This document shows, one piece after another, positions 44,062-59,000 of a stretch of 64,000 nt of DNA (position 1 is its first letter; every line of letters begins with the position of its first letter). The DNA lies in contig NC_036450.1 of the NCBI RefSeq assembly GCF_002775205.1, positions 25,818,288 through 25,882,287 of the forward strand. The letters run 5' to 3'. The position numbers and the translations under genes were made by a program. Below the pieces are notes generated by a model. The model was given only the letters and a program-made list of their open reading frames with translations. It was not told the DNA's origin and did no database searches. The stretch is from Xiphophorus maculatus (lineage: Eukaryota > Chordata > Actinopteri > Cyprinodontiformes > Poeciliidae).

Positions 44062-47000
44062 ATGGAGGGGAGTGAAGGGGACGAGAATGAGAGCGGCTCG
44101 GTGTGGAAACAGTTTCAAGCCAAGGCTAAGCCGCTTCTCAGTCCCAAGCTGGGCGGCCGAGAGCCGGACGAGCAGAGCAAGAGGAGCATGTGGATGTTCA
44201 AGAAGACTAAGCGGAAGGAGAACGTCGCTCTGGACCGGGTTATCTCTTCCTCGCAGCCCGACCTGCTCTTCTCCGCTCAGGTGACGGACGTGAAACCGCA
44301 GGAGGCTCCGCTCTGCGGCAAACCTCCCGGGAGCAGCGCCCTGCCTGGCCGGGAGAAGCTCCACTCGTCCATCAAGCGCAAGTCCGCCGGCGCGAGCAAA
44401 TCCACGGTGGCTCAGCTGGTTCAGTCCCACCACAAGAGCTCCTCGTTGGGGTCCGCGTGCCTGGAGAGGCTGACGGAGCCTCCGGGCGGCAGCCGCGGGA
44501 GCGACGCGGCCGCAGCGCAGGCGGCGGCGGTGGAAAGCCACCTGGAGAGGAAGCATGAGCAGGCGGTGAGTCCGGAGGGTCATTTACCTGATTTTACTCG
44601 AAGTTTTACTGAATGACGTTTAGTGTGAATGGCTGGGTGCCAGCATGTTTCCCGGAAGTAGGAAACAGACTACAAGTAAACTTGTATAAGTCAACTGGAG
44701 TGGACTAATGAAAGCATTAGAACACAACAGTAAAAGTCTTGATGTTTCCAGGAGGTCGCAGCTACTAATTTTATTCAGTTGTTTCTTGATCCATTCTGTG
44801 TTCAGACTGATGAGAAACTCACTTTCCTGATTGAGTCATTCGTCTGTCTGAACAACAAAGCAGAACAGTAAATCGATCCGATCAGAATCAGCTCCAATCA
44901 AATCAGTTACTCAGGTTTCATTGTAAACAACAAGCTGGACAGCATTTCTCTGGGATGTGTAACAGCGTTAAAAACCATTAAATGTAGATAAACGAAGACA
45001 AAGCAATAAGGCTTCCGACAGATGGATTATGATAGTAATAAATGCATAATTCAGCAGCAGTTCAGCATGTTTACAGGATGCTGGGCAGCCATGTGGTTGG
45101 TTTTTCTCTCAGTGTTATTCAGTGTCTCTGATTGCAGCAGCTCATTAGCCTGATAGAGACCGTTTGAACAGTCAGCTCCTTCCTCTGAGGATCCTCTAAT
45201 ATGGTTCAGTTTCCCGGAAGTGGTTCCCAAACTTTTTCCGTTTTACAAGAAAATCTTTGCGCGCCCCCTGGTACACACACAACCTCCAAACTGTGTTGCA
45301 GTTTATTTCCCACCTCAACCCTTAGCTCTGAATAATACTAATAAAAAAAGGTAAACTGCAATAAATCACATGTTATCAAATACACTATAACCACTTTTAA
45401 ATAACAAAACAACAAGCCTTCATAGTGTAACAATTTTAAGGGTAACTGTTTTTTTTGCAATACACAGATGTGAAAATTTTACATCTGATAATAATACTGC
45501 TGTTATTCATATTATATGTATTTCACTACTCTTCCTAGACCTTAACAAAAAAAAAACACCACTGACTTCACCACTGTTTCAGTTAAACTCTCCACAATCC
45601 TGCACTGCATCACTATCACTGTCACGTGACCAAAACAAATATCACATGATCAACATCCGCCCTGGAACAAATGGCATCAAGATGCCGATAAATATCGGTT
45701 GTTAAAATCTGCCCAGTTGTATACATCGGGCCGTTACCGATACCGATCGCGCAAGCCTACTTTTTTGTATTTTTTTTAAACATTCGACAGTACAATAAAC
45801 ACGTTTTTCCAAACATTAGCACAACTTCCTCAAGATGAACAACTCCTGAGAGCAAAAAAAGAAAAAAAAAAGTCTGTTGTGCAAAAATACCACCTTTAAT
45901 CTTGACGTCTTTTCAGTGACTGGGGTGAGCCTGCCTGTTGCTGCAGAATCTTCTCAAAAACTGGGTTGCAGTTGTGAGACTGTAACTCTGAGCTTATTTT
46001 TTGCATTGTATAACTTTGGTCTGTAGTTTGGGGAGACAGTAAATCTATTTCACATTGGTAGGATGCAGCTAAAGGAAGAAATATGGCCAGGGTGGTCTCA
46101 CCTAGCAGAGAGTAATATGTCTGTATTTTAATCCAAAATGCAGCCAGTGTATTTGACTGAAACTGCTGCCTCTTTGTTGAATCAGAGGTGAGATCAATAA
46201 GCCATTCCTCCTCCAAGGAGCTGAAGTCAGCAGGTGGCGGTTTGGAATCCTGCACCAGGAAATATCCCAGGAAATGATTTGAAGAGAGATGTGTTGTTTC
46301 ATGCCGTGTTCAGCTTCAGTGAACGATTTCAGATTCTCAAATCAGTCCATATTTCCATCCTTCACTTGCTGCTGCCACTTCCTAACTTTTCTGATGAACG
46401 ATGTGACTCTACCTGCCAGATGTGGGAGATGCGTGTTTGTGCTCTGTGTCTGCAAGTTCAGCTCATGGAGTTTCAGGAACACGTCGCCGAGGCGCATCAG
46501 CTTCACGAGGAACTTGGTTTAAATATGTGGATCTCATGTGACAGTCTGAAGACCCTGGACAGAACATTCCAAACTGAACCGCTGTGTGGTCAGCCGAAAA
46601 AATCCAGGCCTGGACAGAGCTCTTTGGAGTAAAAGAACTTGTTTGCAAATACCAAGTTCCTTCATCTCTATCTATGAGTCTGAGACAAGTTATCAATAAG
46701 CAGTCTTTGTTACTGTCAGTGGCTGCATCCATATGTTCAGAGAACAGCAGTCGCCACGCAGCTTATCAACCAGCTGCTCCTCTATGTCTGTTGACATGCT
46801 GATGGTATTATTGGACAGAGGAATAGCCTGCAGTATTACTGGCTTCTGTGTCATCAGTCATGGTTCAAACAATATCCATAGCACAGTGATGTATTCATTT
46901 CTCCATGATTGTGTGCAGCTTTTTACGCCGTCTCACTCTGCAGGCCAACCTTATAGGAGCCAAGTTGAGCATTTGCCAGGACTGCTGAGCTCAGCAGTTT

Positions 47001-50000
47001 CTAAGTTTTTGTCTGAAATAGTCAACTGATGTTTTGTTTCGTCTCGGCTTGTAAGGCTTCAAAGTGTCACAAGCGAGCACTTTAAGACGGACTACACACT
47101 GGCTTCACCATTGTGCAGGTGAAGCCAAAGGAAAGACATCCTTCTTCTGTTTTCTACTCTTTGGCTCTTTGATGCCTCATCTTCTGCTTTGAGTTTTTAT
47201 GGGAGCTCTATCACAAACCTGTGGAATATGCTTGCAGTGTCCAAGCATTCATGTTTTTATGCATACCATGACCCCTACTGCAATGTCTGTATGCCCCCAC
47301 TAGGGGAATCACTGCACCAGTTGATGACATCAGATGTCTGTACACCAAGGAATTTTGTCTTTGACCATTTCCTTTGTTTTGACCAGATTGAGCCTTAGGT
47401 TGTTGTCTCTGTCCATATAGACATCTTTCTCTATAGATATACATATATTGATTTATCATTCCCATGAATGAGTCCCACAACTGCTGTAATATTCACAGGT
47501 TTATTGATGAGGATTTTCTTATATGTGGTAGTAGAGTGAACAGCTGTGGACTCTGAACTACAAAGTCTCACTGATGAAACAGAAAAGTTGATTTATCAAT
47601 AAAATTGGTGTATTGCCAAGCTCTAAAACTAGTGAACGGGATACAAACAGATCATAAAACCAGAGGACATGTGGGATATAAAATAATTATAATGTCACTA
47701 TAAGGGGATGAATGGGATGAAGGGGTTGAAGAAATAACATGTCAGTTGGAGGAAGTTCATTTTGGAAGCAAGCCTGACTTGAGATGCAGCCCAATCATAA
47801 CATGTAAAAGTCGTAGTTAAATCTTTAAGAAGCCTTTCTGAAGCGACTGTTTGAAGAATGCTGGTTGCTTCTCTGTGGAGCTGAGTAGTAAACTGGAGTC
47901 TGACTCACATCTGGGGCAAATTAAAGATGTGGGGAGGAGTGGGATGGTGAAACTTGATTTCAGACTCAAGTTTCACACAGACGTCTGCAAATGTTAGAGA
48001 AAAGCTCCTTTTACATTTTTCATGTAATGTTCTGCAAAACTTTTGACCCCTCTATGTCAGAATACGAATCCTCTCTGCCGTTTACATGGTAACACCACAT
48101 GTTGTAAAGAACTGAGGAGAGAAATATACATTTCTGGTAACTGTGCTGCGACGGACGTAAGAGGTTTGCCTGCAGCGGAGCTGGACAGTGTCAGCATTTC
48201 CTGAGGAATGTCAGAAAGGCTCAGCCTGGATCCGTATGGTACTGACACCCTGCTGGAGAGACTCCAGGTTTGTCTTCACTCTAAAGCACATAAAAGAAAT
48301 CTGCCAGTAGTTATTTAGTTGCTTCTTTGAGCTTTAATAACACCAGCAGGCTATCGTTAAAGCAGCTATTGCTTCTAACTCTGAATGCTCTTGGACATTT
48401 TTGTTTAACTGCTTCTGCTTTGTCTGTTTAACTCTTTAGAAAATGTTGAAAAGTGAGCTTGGCTTTAGCCTTTCTCATATGTCCAGTGTCATGCCCAACA
48501 TCAGGGGTGTTCCGATGCTATACTGATATGTTTGAGTATTGGCTACTAATGATAATAACCCAATACATTATCAGTAGAAATCATGGCTCTTTTTATTGCT
48601 TATTTTGTAGCATGGTATGTCAGAAAAGGCTGGGTCAAATGAAATCACCGAAACAGAGAACAATAGTCAACAGCAATGGGCATCAAAACAACAGACCCAT
48701 TTATTATTAACCAGTGGGTCTGTGTGTGGGATACAAGCACTGCTAGGGTGGACTAAATGTTCGAGGTCCTGAATATGTTAGATTTTAGCTGCAAGCCGAT
48801 ATAATCCAACACTCCGATTTCCAATATTCATATCAGATCAATAGATTTTTCAGTCCTTCTGTTTTGTTTAAACCTGTGGTTCCCAAAGTATTCACCTTCT
48901 GACCCACAAAATGAGCATGTAAACCCACCCACTGGATGAACATTTGTTCTAAGTCAGCTAAACATGTTCGTATTAACAGCAGGAACAGCCTACATCTTGC
49001 TTTTATCTATTTGTAAGTACAGTTTTTTGATCTCTTCTAACATTCATGGTGTGCATATATATGCTTTACTATTCGTTGGAAACTTTGGGAACCACAAAAA
49101 TCTGAAACCAAATATTGTAGATAATGGAACTGATTTTAACAGCAACAATGTCCCCAAAAACAGACTAATTAATTCATACAAGGTGTATACCTGTGACTGA
49201 TCCAGCCACGGTACTATCCATCTGGTCCATCAAGAGTCGCTAATTTCATCAGTTTATAAAACCTTTGAAAATCTGTCGTTAGATATTTCTTGGCCCAGTC
49301 TAGACTTTTCAGTTTTTGTGTCTAGTTCAGTGGCGGTGGGGTATCAGCCTTGGTCATGTAGTTCCTGGTACAGTTGCAGTTATAGAATATGACAGCACTG
49401 GAAGATAACGGCTTCCTGGTAGCTTGACGCTACGGGCGAACATTTAACGTATCGTTTATCATTTATCACGATACATTTCTTATCATGATAAAAGTTTGAT
49501 TCATCTTTGTCATGATGAATTTCAATTAATGGTGTTCAAAAACCCACAAAACTGTTTGTAGGGATTTTTAGTTTTACTATTTTACAACACTGTTCAAGAA
49601 GACCATGAATACTGATACTTATTGATGCTCTCATTGAACGAACAGTCTGCTTTAGTGACACACAACACACTTTTGTTATATGACTAGTGTCCTGAAGTAA
49701 CATGTTACAAAAGGATGTGATTTGGCATTGGTATGTGTTGCTGTATCAGCCAAACAGTTACCTAAAAAAGAAGTAATAAATAGTTATTATTGTCACTCTA
49801 TGGTCTTTGCTGCCTTATTGTTGAGATACTCAAAGTTAATAATTTCATGTGTGGGTCAGATCAGATGGTATGAGGGGGAAAAACTTCTTTTATCTGCACT
49901 TGTTGTTCCTGACATGTCTGTGTGACCCGATGAGGCCGTTGTCCTGTTTTCTCTGGTCATACCCTGAAGAGCACTCTTTTAGTTACTCCTAATCCACTGG

Positions 50001-53000
50001 GAAAGGATTATCATCCAGCCAAGCAGGCTGACTCGTTGCTGTCCTTCTGTCGTTTTTTTTTTTTTTTTTATTCAGCAACTTGACTTGGTCTCCTGCTTCC
50101 TTCTAGTCAGGGGCTATCTTTGAGACATTCTCAGTTTCTCTGCTTTTGTATATTTCTCAACTCTGTGTTGAACTTTAAGAGCTTTTTTTTGTGAGGGATC
50201 CTCTGGTGTCATCCCCGACCCTGGATCTTTTATTAAGCGAAACCCCGGTGGCAAGGCCCCGTCTAGCCATCCAAAGGTTTCTTCGCTGTGCCTCTTCAGA
50301 TGACCCCTTCTGCCTCGCCTCGTCATGTGAACGCCTGCTGTCGGTGAGCTCTTTTCCTTTTGCTCCAGCATGAATCCAGTAACTGAGTGAGGAAAACACC
50401 AGTTCGGTTTGACAAAAGGAAAGTAGGAGATGGACTAAAGTAACACAAACATTTTCACTTAAAGTTCCAGTTCTACTAGAGACCAAACCAGTGTAAATCA
50501 TGTTTTACATGAACATGTATGTATTGTTGTTGATGGGTGTCTGTCAGATTACGTAGACTCAGTATTTCTATCTCCTGTGGGTGATTGGTGACCCAGATGG
50601 TGAACCAGACAGCGGTCCAGATTATTCTGCTGTTATCCACTCAGATAAACAGGAAAATAGACTAAAAGGTGTTTCAGCAATATGACAACACCGTCGCACT
50701 CTAAGGTTTATACTCTGGTTACTGTCATGGTTTGATGTTCATGTATCTAGGGTTCATATGCGTATTTCCCACTCTGGGATACGGACGTCATTCCTGAACT
50801 GCATGATGGCTGGACATTCCTTTGTATAATCATATAACTACCTTCATTAAATAAAGTTTTTTTGTATGCTTGTTTTTGCTAAAAGTGATTTCTTTGCCTA
50901 AGTCATCTTCTTGGCAATATAGAGATGGGGATTTTTTTTGTTTGTTCTTTTAATTAGATTTTTTTTTTTTTATCAATTTCAAAAAATGACTTGGGCAATT
51001 ATTTTAGTTAGGTGACAATATGATTGTTTGACCAGATGAAAATGAACTTGTGGAGCTCTAATGTGATATTGATTTATGTTTCTAGAAAGTAGTACAGACA
51101 ATCCTAATGAACTGCAAACAGGAAACGTTTAGCTGGATTTAATGTAAGTGAGAATTAAACTTTTTTTTATTCAATAATTATAAATATCTGGTTTCAGATC
51201 AGATGTATGTTAAAAGTTGCTTTTGAGATTTTTGAACATTAAGGTTTTTATTTATATACCACTTCACAAGTTGAAGAGCTTCTCCTGAAGCCACATGAAC
51301 AGATGACCTCTGATGTCTCCTTAAATTCAGATCTTTTAGAAGAACTTTAAATAAAAATAAAGTGTTTAACAGCCCAGAAGATGTTTTGTATCATTTTTAA
51401 ATTTGTACCCCCAGCTCTACCTAGGTCTCCTATAAAGAAGGAACCGTTTCAATGTGGAAAAGAGTGTAAGATGGAAGTCTAAAACAGTCTGAGGGTTCCT
51501 GCAGAAAGAGTCTATTAGTTACAGTATTGATCACTGTCTGTAAGAGCAGTGTGTGTCTGTAAAGAGCCCACAAGCTTCAACCACCATCTTATTGAAGACT
51601 CTATGTATCTTCATCAACTCTTCTTATTTAATTTATTCCAAACCTCCCTATTCAGCATCTGTATCTTTTATCTCATAGTTATGAATATATCTTTTAATAT
51701 AATTTGAAGTACATCCATCCATGGAATATGATGTCATTGACCATATTTTCTATTTTAGTGTACAATCATATAGGATTGTACACAAAATATTTTATATATA
51801 TATATATATACACACACACATACAGTATATATATATATATATATATTTAAAATGCCTCTGTCTGCCTCTGTGTCACAAATGGCCATGCAATCATCTGTGG
51901 AAGCCAGGATTATGCTTTGGCTTCAACAAAGTACAATCACTTATTTTTCTCAATAACATTCAAATCAGTTTGTAACTTTAATATGTAATATGTTTTTAGT
52001 CTATATTTGATCATCCGTGTTGACTTTAAACTACAATATTAATAGTGTGTTTATCAGTTCTAATGTATAATCTCAGCTTGGATTCATTTCCCACATCATA
52101 ACCAGGAATCTGAAACTGAAACAATGGCTGCTAAACTGATCCTGAAGCCTGACACACACGTGTGAGTAAAAACAAAGGCAAAGCTTTAAAATAGGCGTTC
52201 ATTAGAATGCCTGATGGGATTGATTTGGTCTAACTCTATTCTCAGCTTTGCTTCCTGATTTAGTGCCATAGTTAATTCTGACTAAGCAGCTTGTTAGCGC
52301 TGGCAGTTCATGTCAGCCTTGTCATGTAAACTTCTTACCTCGTTCTGTCGCTGTTTCAGCTTTGCTGGTTGCACTCATCTCTTGTCTTTCTCCTTCCCAA
52401 GGAAAACTATCTGTGAGTCTCTGTTAGCAAATATCTTATGTACTGCTGATTTATACTATAAAAAAAAAAAACACATAAGCATTTTTTTACACAAAGTCTG
52501 GTGTGAAATGAGAATATACTTTTCCTGTTTTCGTTCAATTACGATTCCCAATTTTTTTTTTCTATTTATTAAATGCCAGAATAATAAGAAAGATAATTTT
52601 TTAAAGGGAATTTATATTACTATCTTCAAAGTCAAAAGTCTAAGTACTTTTCATTACTATTTGGTGCCATTGCCCTTAAACTGTGTGACTTGGATATCCT
52701 TCCACAAGCTGCTCAGTAATTTTGGCCCATTATGGGGGAAAATTGCTGTCAATAATATTGCAGAGTTATAACTTTGTAAATTGTATTTCATCACCTTCCT
52801 AAAATAAGTAATTATATGGCAAAATAAATAATCTTTTAGTTTTTATTGCCATAAGATGATTTAGGCAAAAAAAAAAAACACTTTTGGCAAAAAATGACAT
52901 AGAAAGGTGACAATGTCATGAATTGGTGCGATGGATGTGGTGAGGCAGACGCAGCAGACCCAGGTAACGTGAGAAATGACGGTTTTAATGATAAATAAGT

Positions 53001-56000
53001 CCAAAATAGTCCACAAACAACCAGGCAGCACTACTGAGCAGAAGCCAGGGCTCAACGCCGGTAGCAACTGGTAAATTGACTGGACAACACGAAGGACTGA
53101 ACGCACATAAGACAAGGACCCGACAAAGAACAGACACACAGGTGATACTAAATACACTGGGGGTAATCAGGGAACAAGAAACACCTGGGAACTAATCAAG
53201 GGGAGAACAGGACAACACGGAGACACAGAGACACCGAAAACTCGAAATTAACACACAGAAAACACAGAACACGACAGACAATTTGTACCTTGTAAGCTTT
53301 TATTCTCACAGATAAAACCTCTGATTTTACATCTACTGTATGTATAATTTGAAAAACACAAAACAAACACAAATCTTAATGTTTTTACATTTCTTGACTT
53401 GCATTTACAAATTTAGACTCCTGCGCATACATTTTTAATTGACAATAATCTGGCCCCAAAATAATTGATCTAAAACAGGAAAAGTTTATTATGATTTCAC
53501 GTCAGACAGTGTGAAGAAGGATGCATGTGCCTTTTTATACAGCATATGTAAACCTGTGGTTTGAACCGTACCTCTGGTGGTGTCATCACTTTGATGAAAC
53601 AGAGATTGGTTTTAGGGCCACCAGCAAGTCAAAGTGGAGGTAAGACCACGGTGTATCTCTGTCAGCTCAAAATAACTTCAACTTAAAAAAAAAAGATGAA
53701 TGGAAATCATATTTTCACAAACTGTTGGGACACATCCTGTTTGCAGTAGATGGTCATTTGCATAAAAGTTTGTGGTTGCTTAAAAGAAAGCCTGTGGCAA
53801 ACGCTGCAGTTTGTGAAATGACCGTAACGCCTGGAGCAAAGTAGAAAGTGTCAGGAAATTGTTCAAGAGACACAAAACCAACCTCATAAAAAATTTTCCG
53901 GTAGTGTTCTTTCAACCATTCATGCCCCGTTTCTCTTAAACTAATTTATTTTCGGAATTTAAATTAGCGCAATCTAATGGCTAATGGAAGCACAGTCAGT
54001 TCGTCCCAGCCACACTGCATGCTGAGGAAAAGGTTTGTGTATAGAGTTAATCAGTTTGGACTCTGAATATGACATACATTTAGTTTTCAATGTTTGTATG
54101 TGGCAGAGATCAGTCTCAGTCATTCCTCTCACCTGCTAGAAGACATTCGTTTTCTCCGTCCTCGGCGGCGCAGCAGCAGGTTGCTTCTGCTTTCTGGCTC
54201 CTGGTTACCTGCAGCCCAGCGGAGCTGTGAATAATTTATGCTACCTCTTGTTGCTAACAGCTTTGATCTTAGAGATTGGACACTTTTACGTTGCCACACT
54301 CATGGCTTTTGCTCAGCATTTCTGCTCCGTCATGTTTTTATCAGATCTCGGCTGTCTGGATGGTCTGACCTCAGATGAGTATCAGTTCTTGCTTCTCCTT
54401 GCAGATTTTGCCTCATTACTGGAATAAGTCATACTATGTGTTATATGCAGTGCTGATCTGTGAGACTGGGAAAGTAAATGTATTTTTCTCTTTATCTTGA
54501 ACACTTTGTTGGGATTCTATGCAATGAACTGACACAAAGAGCTTTACTGGGATGTAAAGCGGAAGGAAAAGGATGTACGGCTGTACGATAAAACGATAAC
54601 GACACCTATTGCGATAGAAACGTGATTAATAGCAATAGAAAATACATCAGATAGAATTTTGATCGTTTCACTGAGCTGGGATCCAGAACCCCACAGCATT
54701 CTGGGGGATGTAGGCAGATGAAAGGCTTTAGCTGCTCAACCTCTCATGGTCAGCTAAGCAAGGTTGTTCTGGTGGCATCAACTAATTCACTCACTCTTTG
54801 GTTACCTAGCAACAACTTGCTGAGTAACATGTGTAGCGGTAGTTTCATGATGCTCCCAACATGCTTTGGCGTCCGCATGACTCAAAGTGAAGATCCGACA
54901 GACATGATGATGATGATGATGATGATAACGTTGAGAGTTGATGCAACGAGTTGCAAAGACGCATCAGTGTGACTGCTGCTCTCCGTGTAGCACTGTCTGA
55001 GTTACTATTATAAATGTGCACAAATCTTTGTCTATATTCTGCTGATGGCAAAAAAACACAATTTCACAATGGTGGTGTTCTCCATTAAATAAGAAATGAA
55101 ATTAAAATCACACTTGTTAAGCTTGTTCACACAATAAGTGATTAAAAATCAAGGCAGTGACAGATATAAGCAATTACATGAGATATATTCAGAATTCAGC
55201 CATGATGCTACCGCTCATTATCTACCAACCAATCAGAGGAGACGTCAGCATCTTATTGAGGCGTTGGAGCGACAAGCCCTGCCTCACTTGGGAACGGCAA
55301 CATATGCGGCGCTTTGAGGGAAATTACAGTATGCAATTATGGATTCAACACGTTTGAATGACACACAACTTTTTATGAACTATGATGCTGTGAGAGCTCT
55401 GGTGGAGCAGCAGACCGTCAGAGAAAACACTCGTCCCCAAAGTGATTCATGCCTTTCAAAATATTGTACAACAATAAGTGTTTCACCCTGTTACCTTTAA
55501 TCAGAAACTAGAACACCAGCTGCATTTACAGGCCAGATTAGTAGTAAATCAAGGTCACCTCAGTAGTAGTTCATACCAAGTTTAACTGCAGCGCCTCTAT
55601 GTGATGATTTTAACTGAATAAAGAACCAACACTAAAATACAGATATACAGTAGATAAGAGATATGCTCTTATAATTGTATCACACTATTTTGTGGTAGTT
55701 GTTGTAATGCTGGAGAACAAGACAATAAAAAAGTATTCACAACTTGTTTTGGGCAACTGCATGAATCAAAGTTCTGCGAACATGAAATATTGCTCTGTAT
55801 TTAATCATCTTATTTTCATATTTATTGATGTTCTAATGGAACCAGCAGAAGGGAAGATAATATAAGAAACTATTCTTAGAATGCAGCCCGTTTCAGTAAC
55901 ACTGGGGTACAAAAAAATATTTTTAGAAGTTGTCTTTGTTTTTTCAACTGAACTAGGACTACAGTATTTGGGGTTGTAGAGGTTGTAGACCCCTCCTCTG

Positions 56001-59000
56001 GTTTGTACAAATCCACACTTTGCTTTTCAGATTAGACTTTTTAAAACATCTCTGAGGCCAAAACTCACAGGCCGTTAAGCAACACTTGGATTACGAGGCA
56101 ACAGGAATCCTTAACGACCCCCCCTGCAGTTCGCAGCGATCCATCCGGTTTAAACGCTGGAGCAATCTGCTGCTCTCACACTCCAGACTCATTTATCATC
56201 GCCATCGATCTGGACGTTCACAGGGCCTTGTGTGAATGTGTTGACAGGATGCAGGATTCCCAGCGGCTTCCTGGCATTTAGGACGCAGCATGGAGAGATG
56301 GATGTTAACTTTTCGCTGTTGCTTACTGGCAGAGTGGAGCGCGTTCTGTCTGACACATCATACGTATCCACCACGGCGTAGTGGGACCAGACAGAGAGAT
56401 TCTTTTTTAAATTACTTACAAGAATACAGTCATGACATTAGCAGCGTGAAGACACAATATTACCAGAAGAACATCATGAAATGACCAGAAAAAAAGTTAT
56501 TTTTATGGGAGCAAAGCTGATGGAGTTATCAAATTGTTGAGACTTGATTTTATTATTGTGAGTTTATTCTTGTATTATTTTGTCTTAGTTGTTGGATGAC
56601 TTTGTTCTTGTAATAATACTGACTTTATTGTCGTGCAACTTTTTTCTCACAATGTTATGACTTTGTTCTTGTATTTTGAGGTTATTCCTGTAATATTTTG
56701 ACTTAATTGTCAAATGACTAGTCTCATGATATTATGACTTCATTCTGGTAATATTATGAACTTTTTCTTGTACAACTTTTTTCTCGCAACATTATGATTC
56801 ACTTCTTGTATATTCATTATTATTTTTTATCCTGGCTTGATATGCATCAAGCCAGGAATTGATGCATCATATGCATCAAATATCAGTTTCAAAATGTTAT
56901 ATTTAATCTTGTGTGGATCATTCTTGAAATGATAAAGGAAGATTTTACTAAAGTTTATGGTTATGGTTTCATTACTTTTTTTGGATCACGACAATCAGAT
57001 TTAGAAAGAACATTGTTGCCAGTTGTCATCATTAGCAGCATTATGAATTTGTCATGGTGTCAGGAGGAGACACAGCAAACATTCAATTCAAACATTCAAA
57101 CAAGCAGAGGGGGAGAAAATGCTTTCACTACGGCACACACACTAATGGCCACAAGATGGAAATAAACATCGTCTTAGTGCTCAAACGATTAATTGTGATG
57201 AATCGATTATTGAAATAACCGTCAACTAATCATCAACTGGAGTATAAAGACTTAAAAAAGGACATTTTCTGAAAGAGCTGTAATTAAGCCAAAACTGTGC
57301 AAAAATAAATTTACATTTTGAATTTAAGATAATAATAATAAAAAATTTAATTAAAAAACACCTGGGACCTCGTGCATAAAGCGTGCGTGCATTGTTCTGT
57401 CCCATATTTTACGCATAAGTCGGCATGTATAAAAATTAACTTTGCGTCAAAGTTTGCGTAAATATACGCACACTTTTTCGCTGGTGTGAAAATCTGCGGC
57501 AGCCACGCAAACTTTTTCTGTGGACAATATCAAACTACAAAGCGTCAAAAGTCACTTAAATCCATTGAAATCTGACTCCTTTCGGTGTTATTTAGACCAA
57601 GACCCATCAAACCCGATGTTTTTCATGATTTTAATATTTTATTGTTTAAACATAAACAATGAAACTGAACCACATTTATCCTCAGACAATAATCTAACAC
57701 GCACACAAAATAAAGAAAATAACAATAAATGTATATGAAAACCTTGCTTAATGTAAATAGTACGTTTTCTCAGTTTTTGTCTCATAAAGATGTAACTCAT
57801 TGGTCCGAAGTGCATGAAATGCATCTATGGGGTCATTTCATTCTCACTAAAAGAAGAAAACAGGGTTGGATCAGCAGATTAACTTCAACCTGCTGATTAA
57901 AAATAATCAACAGGTTTGATTATTTTTAAGGTGATCAAGGTGTGAGGTAATCACATGTAGGCTATATACTGTAAGTAGCTGCATTAAGGTGAGCCGCGTA
58001 ATTGTGGAGCGTTTTGGCTCAGATGGAGAACATCGCCAATGGAAGGATTCAGAGGGAGCGATTGATCATATTGATCTGCTGGGAAATGTTGATGATGGTT
58101 TATGAGTGTTTAGAATAATCCAGACTGAACATCCTGGAGCTCTGAGCAAAACTCAAAGAGCCCTGCGGTACCGGTACCGGTCCAGCTGCAGTCATCCTTC
58201 AGTCGAGCCGCCCGCTTTGTGAATGCGCCTTATGGACATAAAGCATCCTAGTATTTAGAATAAACGTCCACATTCCCATTCAAAGGACTCTCTGACTCTC
58301 TGTCTGTCTTTAAATCCCGGCTGAACGCTACTGATGTTCAAACAGTATTGCATTTGCAGGATCTCTCTCTCTCTATTTTTATTTGGATTTTTTCTTCTTT
58401 AAAATGTATTTTTATTTCTGTGAGGTGACATTATGTGTCCTCAAAGCACCTTTGAAATAAAATATATAATTATTATTATTATAAATACTTATACTGCTTC
58501 AAACAAGGACGTTGCCATGGTTATTGCTTCACATGGTGTCAAACTAACGGGTATTTACACCAATTTGCATATGTATTTATGATGGCGACAGGGCGAACCA
58601 GCAGCTGCTCTCTGTTTCCCGCAAATTAGGATTTATAAAGGAAAGGTGCGTGGCCACGTGCGTGCGCACGGCTTTCTGAATCTGATTTTTTTTGTGCGCC
58701 GCACTTTTCAAAAATTTTCCGTAGGCCAACTTTTAGTGTGACAACTGCGCACTCTTTTATGCATGAGGCCTCTGGTCTGTAAATATGTTCTCCTCATGTG
58801 TTATAGTTTAGCTTCACCTGGTTAAAGTTTTGTAGAAAAACAAACAAATTCTCCTTATTAAGCACCTTCTGATTTCCAATTATTAATGGGTTCATCCAAA
58901 AACGCTCACAGGTCAGCCGATGTATTGATGTTAAGTCCAGCAGCACTTCTAACATGTTGATGTTAAAAGTATTTCATTATCTGCAGATGAATTATTTACT

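Noticed and set aside
44005-44583. 192-codon minus-strand ORF opposite mctp1 exon 1
   Set aside because: GC-rich antisense shadow; the plus frame matches MCTP1.
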